Positions 55,024 through 64,000 of a DNA stretch of 64,000 bases are shown here, piece after piece (positions within the stretch are counted from its first letter, which is position 1; each line of letters opens with the position of its first letter). Source of the DNA: Macrotis lagotis. Taxonomy: Eukaryota > Chordata > Mammalia > Peramelemorphia > Peramelidae. The position numbers and the translations under genes were made by a program. The stretch spans positions 148,275,160 through 148,339,159 of the forward strand of contig NC_133658.1 of assembly GCF_037893015.1 (NCBI RefSeq). The letters run 5' to 3'. The notes beneath the pieces were generated by a model. That model saw only the letters and a list, made by a program, of their open reading frames with translations. It was not told where the DNA came from and did no database searches.

Positions 55024-55045
55024 GTATATATATATGTATATTAGA
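54981..55045 (+). repeat. (CA)n plus (TATG/TA)n microsatellite
   Basis: About 19 CA units followed by TATGTATATATATA-type repeats. Confidence 0.93.
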
Positions 55046-55119
55046 AATGGGTCAATGTTTTTTTCCCCCACATAAAAGACTCTTATATATATATATATAC
55101 ATATATATATAAATATCAG

Positions 55120-55260
55120 TAGGTGGCACAGTGGATAGAGCACTGGCCCAGGAGTCAGGACAACCTGAGTTCAGCATCAGACACTTAATAATTGCCTTCC
55201 TGTGTGACCTTGGACAAGACACTTAACCCTATTTCCTCACAATAAGTAAAATTTTAAAAA
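55120..55260 (+). repeat. WSINE1-like SINE
   Basis: GTAGGTGGCACAGTGGATAG to CACTTAACCCTATTTCC. Confidence 0.88.
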
Positions 55261-57214
55261 ATCTGTTAAAGCCTCTGTCTTGGAGCAGTAACTTATAATT
55301 ATTATCATATTCTCCTGGGAGGTTGTTAGTAAATATATCAAAACATGAAGCATTTTTGCAAGTTTGCTAAATTAGCATTTCACTTTTGACTCCCTAGCAT
55401 AACATTGTCTATCTATATTTGTGTCTGTGTCTCTGTCATCAGTGAATCCAAACTCTAAGCCTTTATAACTTGGTTGAACTAGCCAGAGTTTGGCTTCTCC
55501 TGGTCTAACCTTTGTTAAGGGGTCTACTTGAACTTATCTTTGGGTTGTCATGTCATATTTTCCAGACACGTCAGACCCAGAGTATGCAAGAAGTCCTGAA
55601 TGTGTCAAGGATTTAACTCATCTCCCTTCTCCCCAGATCTGATATAATGTGCTGTTTGCACCCAAACTGCACTCTTTGTGTGTCTTTGGGAGTCAACATA
55701 GGCACCAGGCAGTCTGCACAACCTGAGAAACTGCTTTGTGCATCCCGAATCCTTGTGGATAAACAGAACATCATATTTTCATAGTCTAGCAGTTCCCAAG
55801 GAAAAAGAATGCTGGTTTTGCCATCTTCATTATTCACAATTTCTCCTCCCCTGCCACTTACTTGAAGATTTTTGTTTCTCCTCTTCACTTTGTCACACTT
55901 TCATAAATAGGCAAGTTTCCTTTGGATTGTGAACTCTGCATTTGCTTAGGGTTTCACGTATATGTTCAATTGTTTTTTAATAAATCTAGTTTTTCATGTA
56001 AGTTTTATAATTGCTTGTTGACATCTTCAAGAGCTCCTTATGATCTCCATTCCATGATGAGGCCACAGAGAACTTTTGTGGAAGATGCGAAGTAATATAA
56101 TAGTATATACTATACTATAATAAAATAATATAACATACTATCTATACTGTACTGTACTATAATATAGTATAAATATAATATAATTACATCTATCTTTGCT
56201 TCTACTTCCCTACTTATCTGTCTCTATTTCTGGGATTTCCTATGGCAGGAAACAAGAAGGAAGAAAAAGTCCAGAGGACAAAGTTACTTTACAGTAAGAA
56301 GCTCTTCATGCTTGTATATTAACATAAGGTCAAGGGATTGTTGAATTCTTCTAAAATTCAAATCCCTCAGCATGTGTTCTGTAGCTAGGTGGATCTTAGT
56401 TGATTATGCCAAATATATTTACTATCTAGGTACAGAATTACCTTTTAAAGCCAAGTGCATATTTAATACAAAAAGTCAGGGTTCAGAGCAATGAGCAGAA
56501 ATTGATGAGACTTTGATTTTAGTTCAATGATAGGAAAAGTTTCCCAGGAATTGAAGCTGTCTCAAAGTGAAATGGGTTGCCTTGAGAAGTAATGAGTTTT
56601 CTCTTACCAGAAATTTTCAAGAAGAAGCTGGGTGACCATTTGTCATTATTGTGGCAAGTATCTTTGCATTGGATTAGATTGCCTGTGAGGTCCATATCTA
56701 TTCTGAGGTGCTGTGATTCTAGATCCATATAAACAAACATACATATACATATTCCTACATATGTATATATACACAAGCATATTTGTGGTTCACTTTCAAA
56801 TGGTATGTGGGAAGTTCTTTAACTTTGTAGTATGATGGAGAGAATACTAATTAAGAACTCAGAAGTCAGGTTCTATCCATACCTGACTCTAACTGTATAG
56901 TATTTTACAAGTCACTTCCTTCTCAAGGTCTCAGTCTCTTAACTCTAAAATTAAGGTATCTGGCTAGATAAGGGTATATCAAGTGGCAGTCTGATAAAGC
57001 CCAGATACCCAACTCAGAATAATGTTTTTATTTGTATAAAATAAGATTATATTTGAAATCTATAAGATCAGGGAAATCAGTTGCATATTATAGTGTGTAG
57101 GATATGTTCAAAGACTAGGGAGGTTTGTTGAGGCCTTTTCAGGAATGCTTCCTAGCTTTGATGTCCACCTGAGCTACCTGACTCTCACCTCCAAGAAGCT
57201 GTAGCATGCACAGC
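55261..57214. other. Intergenic stretch, mostly unassigned
   Basis: Contains an AT-rich simple stretch (56095-56185, TATACTA/TATAAT words) and a weak MIR-like piece at 56850-56970. No gene signal. Confidence 0.5.
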
Positions 57215-59230
57215 AGCTACACTTTGGTAAATGTTTCAGTAGGAGGATTAAACAGTCCTGAATGAAACAAGGCTAGTAAATGAAGGCCAGCTGACTGAAT
57301 TCGGAACTGGATGCACGGTTTTCTGGAGTGGCCACAGTGAAAAGGAGTACCATGAAGATGGGGTGGGTTTTGCACTCAAAACTAATCTAGTCAACATTAT
57401 TGAATGCCTACCAAAAGGAGTGAATTACAGGTTCATGACAATGAGATTGCCACTTCCAGGAAAATGTCATGCCACCATCATCAGTGTTTATGTTCCCACT
57501 ATGATGAACACTGATGAAGTTAAAGAAAAATTTTATGAAGACCTGGAGATCTTAATCATCAATGTACCAAAAGAGGATAAACTCATAATTCTGGATGACT
57601 TTAATGCTAGAGTAGGCTCATATTTCCAGACATGATAGGGAGTCCTTGGGAGGAATGGAGTTGGAAACAGTAATGGTCACCTACTACTGAAGACTTGTGC
57701 ATCTTATGACCTTCGCATTACAGACACTGTCTTCCATTTACCTGCAATAAAACTTCCTGGATGCACCCTCCATAGTAAACATCGACAACTATTAGACTAT
57801 GTTATCATAAGAAGAGACAGACAGGATGTGAGAATGACAAAGGCAATGTATGGTGTAGACTGGTATGCTGGACTGATCATAGACTCACTCTCTCTAAGCT
57901 ATTCACATTCAACCAGAGCAGCAGCTCCAAGACAAAATGACTAGTAGAAGAATTAATATCAAGAGTTTAGGATGTCTCTCTGAGTAGGAACAGTTTGTTG
58001 GAGGGAAAACTGAAGCAACACACAGTTGGTAACAGTGGAGCAGAAAAGGAGTGGGCAGCTTTTGGAGATCTGGTGTGCAGCACTATATTTGCTCTTCTGG
58101 GCCAGAACACTCAAAAACATCAAGAACACTCAAAAACATCAAGGTTTGATGAAAATGATGGGGAAATACAAAAACTGCTAAAATGAAAAGTGAGAACTCC
58201 ACAGAGTTTACCAGCAGGATAGTTTGTCCATTTCTAAGAAGGCAGTATTTAATTGCATTAAAGTACAAGCGAAGCTTAGAGAGATGCAGGGCTCTTGGCT
58301 CAGTAAGAAGGGAGATAAAATTCAATTTTATGCAGACAGTAACAAACCAAAATGCTTTTATGATGTCATGAAGGCTATTTATGAACCAAAGACCTATGGT
58401 GCATCTCAACTACTCAGTGCTGATGGAGTCACATTGATTAATTATAGGGACGTGATTCTAGAAAGATGGGCTAAACATTTTCATAATGTTCCCCACAGAC
58501 CATGAGGTTGACACACGCATTGTGAGAGCTAGCTTGATATTTAGGAGATTCTGAAGGAAAATGTGGGAGAGAAGAGATATTAGACTAACTAAAAAATTGA
58601 AGGTCTACAGAGCCGTTGTGCTGATCTCGTTGCTAAACCCTTACGAAATCTGGCCAGTCTACCAGTGTCATGTCAGCAAACTGAATTGCTTCCATTTAAA
58701 TTGTCTTAAGAAGATTCAGAAGATCATCTGGCAGGAGGGGATACGAGATACTGAGGTCCTTTCTGGAGCTAAACTGCCTAGTATTCCACCATGACTACAG
58801 AGAGTGCAACTACAATGGACTGGTCATGTTGTTAGAAATGCCAGAAGTATGCTTGCCAAAAAAACTATTTTATGGAGAACTCACACAAGGCAAGTGCTCA
58901 TAAGGGGGTCAGAAGAAGTGATACTGTGATACCCTGAAGGTCTCTTTTAAGAACTTCATAATTGATTGGGTAGCATGGAAGATACTTGCACCGAACTGCC
59001 CAGCATGGAGCCCTCATCAATGAAGATACTGGGCTCTACAAGAAGGGCAGAACTGAAGCCTCTCAAAGGCAATGTGAAAAAAGTGAAGTTTAGAATACCC
59101 ACCCCAGATGTTTATGCCCAGTCTGTGGCAGAGCATTCTGAGCTCATATTGGTCTGATCAGTCACAGTTAGTCACACTGTAATTTGTCTCAAACATAGTG
59201 ATGTCATTTTGGTCTTCTTTGATATTGGAC
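57215..59230 (+). mobile_element. RTE-like LINE, endonuclease and 3' part kept, reverse transcriptase core missing
   Basis: In order: endonuclease (VGFALKTNLVN, RFMTMRLPLPGKCHATIISV, then FYEDLEILI and LDDFNARVG at 57363-57635), a linker (FDENDGEIQKLL; KLREMQGSWLSKKGDKIQFY; LLSADGVTLINYRDVILERW, 57995-58505), then directly the C-terminal part (KLKVYRAVVLISLLNPYEIW; IWQEGIRDTEVLSGAKLPSI, 58561-58794) and the tail up to TGATGTCATTTTGGTC. The RT palm with YADD-type motif, about 1.5 kb in complete relatives, is absent between about 58505 and 58560. Several stops and frameshifts. Family is judged from memory of vertebrate CFDP2-like/RTE proteins. Confidence 0.8.
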
Positions 59231-59301
59231 AAGCACTAACTAGTTATCAAAATATTGAAAAAAAAAGTTCATAGAGTTTAAGTTAAGAAATCCTGGACTA
59301 G

Positions 59302-59447
59302 GGGCAGCTAGGTGGCATAGTGGATAAAGCACTGGCCCTGGAGTCAGGAGTACCTGGGTTCAAATCCCATCTCAGACACTTAATAATTACCTAGCTGTGT
59401 GGCCTTAGGCAAGCCACTTAACCCCACTTGCCTTGCAAAAAAAAAAA
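59302..59447 (+). repeat. WSINE1-like SINE, young, perfect 17 bp duplication
   Basis: Near-consensus copy with an A tail; AAGAAATCCTGGACTAG at 59285-59301 and 59448-59464. Confidence 0.97.
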
Positions 59448-59464
59448 AAGAAATCCTGGACTAG

Positions 59465-62189
59465 ATGATAATCTTCAAGCTAAGTTCTAGATATAACATT
59501 TTATGAATTTCTCATGTAGTACATTTGAGGTTCAGAGACTTCTATTCCATTAAGCAACTTGATGCCAGGTGGTAAGAGATCTGTAAATCAGATTTCTCCT
59601 TCTGCTTTTAAATATCTATGCCTAGAATTATATGACCAGTAGGAATGGAGAGCCCTCTACTGTCAAAATTCTTTCTATGGTTTATGAGAGACCCTAGTGT
59701 TGTAGCATATAGCATCCTAGAAAACAAATTTAGATTTAACTAGTATTTTCAGTTTTTAGGGGGCTAAAGTAGCAGGTTCAACATAAACAGAAAATGACAA
59801 AGACAATAAAAAATTGTTCAATGAAAGCATGTCCCACAATTGTAAGTTTTACCCTGAAATTTATCTAAATAAAAAAAATTAATGCACACAATATTTATGA
59901 TGTGTTTTTAAATGTAACCCTTATTTCCAAGGCTGACAACACAAAGGACTTTTGTGAGATTTTTCTTTTTTGTGTTGGCACATAACCTCCAAGCAAGGAG
60001 ATGAGACCAGAGATTTTAGAAATCTCCAATTATTTTATGAATATAAAGTATGTTGGCCCTCAAGTTGTTTTCAAATCTTGCTCTAATTTGAGGCCTTCTT
60101 TGCATCCACAGGGAAGATATACATATCAGCATCCAAAGCTCAGATTCTGAACAGTTTCTCATTCATCACTCCTACTAACACTTCAGCATGATTACAAAGT
60201 GCTTACAAAATCAATCTGTTTAGTACAAAAGCAGTTAGTATTTGGGGAAAATGAAGTCAGAAAATTTTCTGTGATTTGGAAGAGAAACTTTACCAGGAAC
60301 TTAAAAGGATGAAAGAAGAGAGAAGGGAAGAATATTCCAGCATTCACTGAATTTATATATAAACTCTTTGACCATAGCTTAAATTAGTATATATATTGGA
60401 TGTGCATGAGCCTATGAGCTCATTTATGTTTTATCACTCCTACACAAAAGCATGTTTTCCTTTGATTAAGATTTTCCAGGGAGAGCGAAGAGTCTTATTT
60501 AAGTGGAAAACAAAAATCTCTGCAACAATCTTTTTTATTTCTTTCTATAATTCTTTTAGTATCTCTATCAATTCTCTTGCTTACATTTCTATCTAGAAGG
60601 ATTTCTAAGAGCCTCATTATGGCTGCATTTCTATCAGCTGCACTATTCACCTGAGATTGAGTCACTGGTCCCAAGTTACTCAATGAGTCAGTGGCATAGC
60701 TAGGAATAGAATCAGAACCCACTGAATCTTATGCTCAGATCACATTCCTTCCCCCATTCCTTTCTCTAGTCATCCCTTTCCTCATTATTGTTTTGGGGAG
60801 GGGGAGAGGTTAATGTATAATATAGAACAGTTAATGTATAATATAGAACAATGTTGAGAAGAGATAGAAAAGTTTGGGTTCTGGTACATATTTGATTTTT
60901 TCAGTTATCCCCAATGGTAAAAATGTCTTTTTAATAGACACTTGATAGGAAAAACCTTCATGAATATAAATTAAATTAATGAAATTAGCTCCTACTTATA
61001 TAGCAATTCATACTTTACAAACCAATTTCCTCTAACTGATCTACAATCATAGATTTAGAATTGAAAGGAATTTTAGAAGAACAGATTTATTTCATTCTTC
61101 ACATTTACATTTGAATAGACACAGAAAGGGAAATAAATTTGCCCATGATACTGCTAGCAGAAGAATAAGAATTTAAACTAAGGTCCTTTGACCTCAATCT
61201 TAGCACTCCTATTGTTTCATGCTGTTACACTCAAAGCTTGTAGGCATCTTTAATTTGACCATATCTTCCATGTTTAGTCATTCAATATATTTTACTCTCA
61301 GTAAATGCTAATCTTTGCTTTTAACTTATACTGACACCATACTAGGCCACTTCTTTCATTTTCTCAAGTCTGGATTACAGTAATTATGTCTTAGTTTGGC
61401 CTCATAAATTCTAGACTCCATTCCAATTTATCCTGTACTTCTTTACCAGGAAAAAAATGCTTCTTAAACACTTTTTAAAAATCTCATCATGCCTAAATCC
61501 TTAAAGTCTCTGACAGCTTTCTTTTTCCTACTACATAAAAGCTAAGTTTCTCTATCTTTCAATGCCCCTAATAGTATTTTGACTCCATTCTATTATCATG
61601 ACTTATTTTTACCACTCTTCGATATGTACTCTTTTAACTAGTCAGACTGATTTTTTTTACTGCCCTCTAAACACATGCAGTTCAATCCCAAATTCATTTT
61701 TTCAGTCACATATTCCGCTTTGCTTCCAATGTCCTTCCTTCTTACCTTCAACTACCTAAAACCTAAACATCATTCAATGTCAAATTTATTGGCCAAAACT
61801 GTTCCTGATTCCTCCATCCAATGCTGAAAATTTACAACTTCAATTTGTTGAATTTTCATCTGAACACTTAAAGCAACTAGAGGTTGAATAATATTATTTC
61901 ATATTTATCATTTAATGGGTTACCTTTTCTTTTAATTGCTTCTTGAAGGTTAGTTTTATATCCACTTTTGTAGATATTGAACAAAGGGACTATGAAAACA
62001 TCTCTCTCTCTCATAAGGTAACTATGAATTTTGGAACCCTTACTTATATTGCCAATATGAAAATATTAGTGCAAGATCTTAAGATTTAAAAAAAAATCAG
62101 TAGAACAGAATAATAACTTTAACATTCAAATTTGTGTTACAGAATCTTTTATTTTCTCAGTTGAGGTTTCATTGCTTTTTTATTCAGTG
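59465..62189. other. Intergenic stretch upstream of ATP6V1B2
   Basis: Contains an exact 21 bp tandem duplication (60809-60850) and a degraded antisense MIR-like piece at about 61030-61230. No coding region or RNA gene recognised. Confidence 0.5.
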
Positions 62190-62560
62190 CAATTCAACTC
62201 AATACACATTTATTAAGTACTTGTTCTGTGGAAGGCAGTATGCTAATCCTTGAGGATACAAATATAAAAATCAAAGTCACTGCCCACAACAGATTACATT
62301 CTATTTGGGGTGAAATAATACATACTTATGTCTGTATGCATACATACTTGTACACAAATAAAAGTAAATACATTTTATTTTTTGATGAGGAGGAGACTAA
62401 CATTTGAAGGTATCAGGAAAGACCTTGAGAAGGAAATGGCATTTGAATTACATCCTAGGAAAAAGCTAAGGATTGCAGAAAAGTAGAGATGAGGAGGAAG
62501 ACCTTTTCAGGTATGATATAGACTATGCAAAGGCAGGGAGGTAGGAGGGTATCAATGATT
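62190..62560 (+). repeat. Copy of the old LINE-derived repeat
   Basis: Starts ACACATTTATTAAGTACTTG, then the ACTGCCCACAACAGATTACA block, and later AGAAGGAAATGGCATTTGAA; same order as the other copies. Confidence 0.5.
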
Positions 62561-62634
62561 TATAATTAAACAATTCAGGCATGAACTTAGTGAAAAAAAT
62601 GTGTGCAAAAGCATCTTAATTTATAAATGTTATC

Positions 62635-62794
62635 GTTTTTTTTAGGTTTTTTTTTTTGCAAGGCAAATGGGGTTAAGCGGCTTGCCCAAGGCCATACAGC
62701 TAGGTAATTATTAAGCGTCTGAGACTGGATTTGAACCCAGGTACTCCTGACTCCAAGGCTGGTGCTTTATCCACTACGCCACCTAGCTACCCCC
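62635..62794 (-). repeat. WSINE1-like SINE, young
   Basis: GCAAGGCAAATGGGGTTAAG to CGCCACCTAGCTACCCC; duplication TATAAATGTTATC at 62622-62634 and 62795-62807. Confidence 0.95.
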
Positions 62795-62826
62795 TATAAA
62801 TGTTATCTTGATAAATGTATTTTATT

Positions 62827-62968
62827 GGGGCAGCTAGGTGGTACAGTGAATAGAGCAGGAGTACCTGAGTTCAAATTTGGCCTCAGACGCTTAATAATTA
62901 CCTAGCTGTATGGCCTTGGGCAAGCCGCTTAACCCCATTTGCCTTGCAAAGAAAAAGAAAAAAAATTA
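62827..62968 (+). repeat. WSINE1-like SINE with a short internal deletion
   Basis: GGGGCAGCTAGGTGGTACAG to CCATTTGCCTTGCAAAG; the CTGGCCCTGGAGTC part is missing. Confidence 0.92.
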
Positions 62969-63016
62969 TTTTATCAATGTCAACTTTGAAAACTCCTATC
63001 TTCTTTCATTTAAAAT

Positions 63017-63507
63017 GATTTTCTTGCTTCCTTTCCCCTCTTTCCCCCCTCTCTTCTTCCTTCCATTCATTCTTCCATCCTTCCTTCCTTCCTGCCTTCC
63101 TCCCTTGCTTCCTTCCTTTCCTTCCTCCCTCTCTTCCTCCCTTCCTTTCCTTCCTCCCTCTCTTCCTTCCTTCCTTCCATCCTCCCTTTCCTTCCTCCCT
63201 TCCTTCCATCCTTCCTTTCCTCTCTCCCTTCCTTCCTTCCTTCCCTCTTTTCCTCCCTCCCTCACTTCTTCCCTTGCTTCCCCCTCCCTCCCTCCCTTCC
63301 TTCCTTTCCTCCCTCCCTCCCTCCCTCCCTCCCTCTCTTCCTCCCTCCCTCCCTCCCTCCCTCCCTCCCTCCCTTCCTTCCATCCTTCCTTTCCTCTCTC
63401 CCTCCCTCCCTTCCACCCTTCCTCCCTCCCTCCCTCTCTTCCTTCCTTTCCTCCCTCCCTCCCTCTCTTCCTTCCTTTCCTCCCTCCCTCCCTCCCCCCC
63501 CCCCCTT
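63017..63507 (+). repeat. Long pure-pyrimidine tract (CCTT/CCCT)n upstream of ATP6V1B2
   Basis: About 490 bases of almost only C and T: TTCC-type units in the left part, then CCCT units with repeated runs of three C, ending in a run of C near 63500. The complementary strand has many GGGA repeats that fit the G-quadruplex pattern, and the tract could form triplex DNA. The long proline/serine/leucine-rich reading frames across it are products of the repeat. Confidence 0.95.
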
Positions 63508-64000
63508 CCGCCGCTCCCTTCCCCTTCTCTCCCAGCCCGGGCCCCTCCTCGCCGCCTCCTGGGCACGTTGCGGCGGCCGCGCGGGCCCGGCCCAGCACTC
63601 TGGTCAGCTCCTTCCCGCCCCGCCCCTAAGGGGTAGGCGTGAGAGGGCGGAGTCGGAGGCAGGATGGGGGAGGGGCATGGAGCCGCACCGAAGACTGGAG
63701 GGAGGAAGCGAGGGAGTCGGGAGCGCGCGCGTCGACGGAGCCGGGAGTGCGGGCCTCCCGGCTATATCTGCGCCTGCGCGGGGGGACTCGTGGGGCCCGA
63801 CGGGACGGAGGAGACAAGATGGCGCTGCGAAACATTCGGGGGATCGTGAACGGGTCCGCGTCCCACCCGTCCAAGTCTCCCAAGTCCGGCATGAGGCCCA
63901 TCCAGGGGACTCAGGAGCAGGTGCTGGCCGTCACCCGGGACTACCTGTCTCAGCCCCGCCTCAGTGAGTACCGGCCTTCTGCCTTTCCGCCCCCTCCCCT
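63490..64000 (+). promoter_or_regulatory. CpG island and promoter of ATP6V1B2
   Basis: A GC-rich, CpG-dense block in an otherwise AT-rich window. It contains GC boxes (CCGCCCCGCCCC, about 63616-63627), an NRF1-like TGCGCCTGCGCGGG (about 63768-63781) and a YY1-like AAGATGGCG over the start codon. No convincing TATA box is placed. Pattern and position fit a TATA-less housekeeping promoter. Confidence 0.85.
63819..63963 (+). CDS. ATP6V1B2: ATP6V1B2 exon 1, V-ATPase subunit B brain isoform (N-terminus only)
   Basis: Encodes the first 48 residues plus one base: MALRNIRGIVNG at the start and YLSQPRL before the donor GTGAGT. Human ATP6V1B2 begins MALRAMRGIVNG and reaches the same SQPRL|T junction, so both ends match; the middle is variable, and this copy is three residues longer. 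Subunit B forms the non-catalytic nucleotide sites of the V1 ring that drives proton pumping into vesicles and lysosomes. The start codon sits in CAAGATGGCG, a common context for housekeeping genes. The remaining exons lie to the right of the window. Confidence 0.97.

Noticed and set aside
62910-63629. Open frames of 100-240 codons on both strands across the pyrimidine tract
   Set aside because: They consist of repeated Pro/Ser/Leu or Gly/Arg/Glu/Lys codons created by the simple repeat and have no gene structure.
37746-63818. A bidirectional promoter shared by SLC18A1 and ATP6V1B2
   Set aside because: The genes are divergent but their starts are about 26 kb apart with a repeat-rich interval, so a shared core promoter is not supported.
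1-64000. LTR retroelements or other virus-derived elements
   Set aside because: No paired long terminal repeats, gag-pol-env similarity or capsid-like frame was recognised; all element proteins seen are of LINE type.
1-64000. CRISPR-like array in the microsatellite or tandem repeats
   Set aside because: Repeats are simple or SINE-derived without regular unique spacers, and the genome is a mammal.

Overview
The window is nuclear DNA of a marsupial. The main evidence is dozens of copies of the marsupial CORE-SINEs (a short ~145 bp WSINE1/Mar1-like type and a longer ~245 bp Mar1-like type), marsupial-style L1 fragments, an L1 ORF1-only element and an RTE-like LINE. The genes are split by many introns with GT-AG junctions and there is a CpG-rich promoter at the right edge. 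The species cannot be fixed from this sequence; the abundance of WSINE1-like copies suggests an Australidelphian marsupial.

Two host genes are present. SLC18A1 (vesicular monoamine transporter 1, VMAT1) lies complete on the minus strand, from its start codon at 37745 to its stop at 13962. I could place 16 coding exons whose phases all agree and which give a 526-residue protein (human VMAT1 is 525). The first exon of ATP6V1B2 (V-type proton ATPase subunit B, brain isoform) lies on the plus strand at 63819-63963; the rest of that gene is beyond the window. The order and orientation match human 8p21.3, where SLC18A1 and ATP6V1B2 are divergent neighbours. The two genes are linked in function: the V-ATPase acidifies vesicles and VMAT1 uses that proton gradient to load monoamines.

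Layout: 1-13.6 kb is intergenic and repeat-rich, with three L1 fragments in minus orientation (6.1-8.6, 10.0-10.9 and 12.0-12.4 kb), several SINEs and older LINE-like repeats. 13.6-37.8 kb is SLC18A1, with introns holding SINEs, MIR-like repeats, microsatellites, a near-perfect 139 bp palindrome (35.8 kb) and a 420 bp L1-derived tail insertion (36.8 kb). 37.8-63.0 kb is intergenic. It holds another L1 3' end (39.7 kb), two degraded copies of an RTE-like LINE (44.6 and 57.2 kb) and a full-length, flanked-by-duplication 'half-L1' element (49.84-53.04 kb) with an open ORF1, no ORF2 and three SINE-like modules in its 3' part. 63.0-63.5 kb is a ~490 bp pure-pyrimidine tract that abuts the CpG-rich ATP6V1B2 promoter.

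The most unusual items are the half-L1 element with antisense SINE-like modules, together with its second copy carrying a different module number, and the intronic palindrome. I found no CRISPR array, no recognised LTR or virus-like element and no novel gene system.
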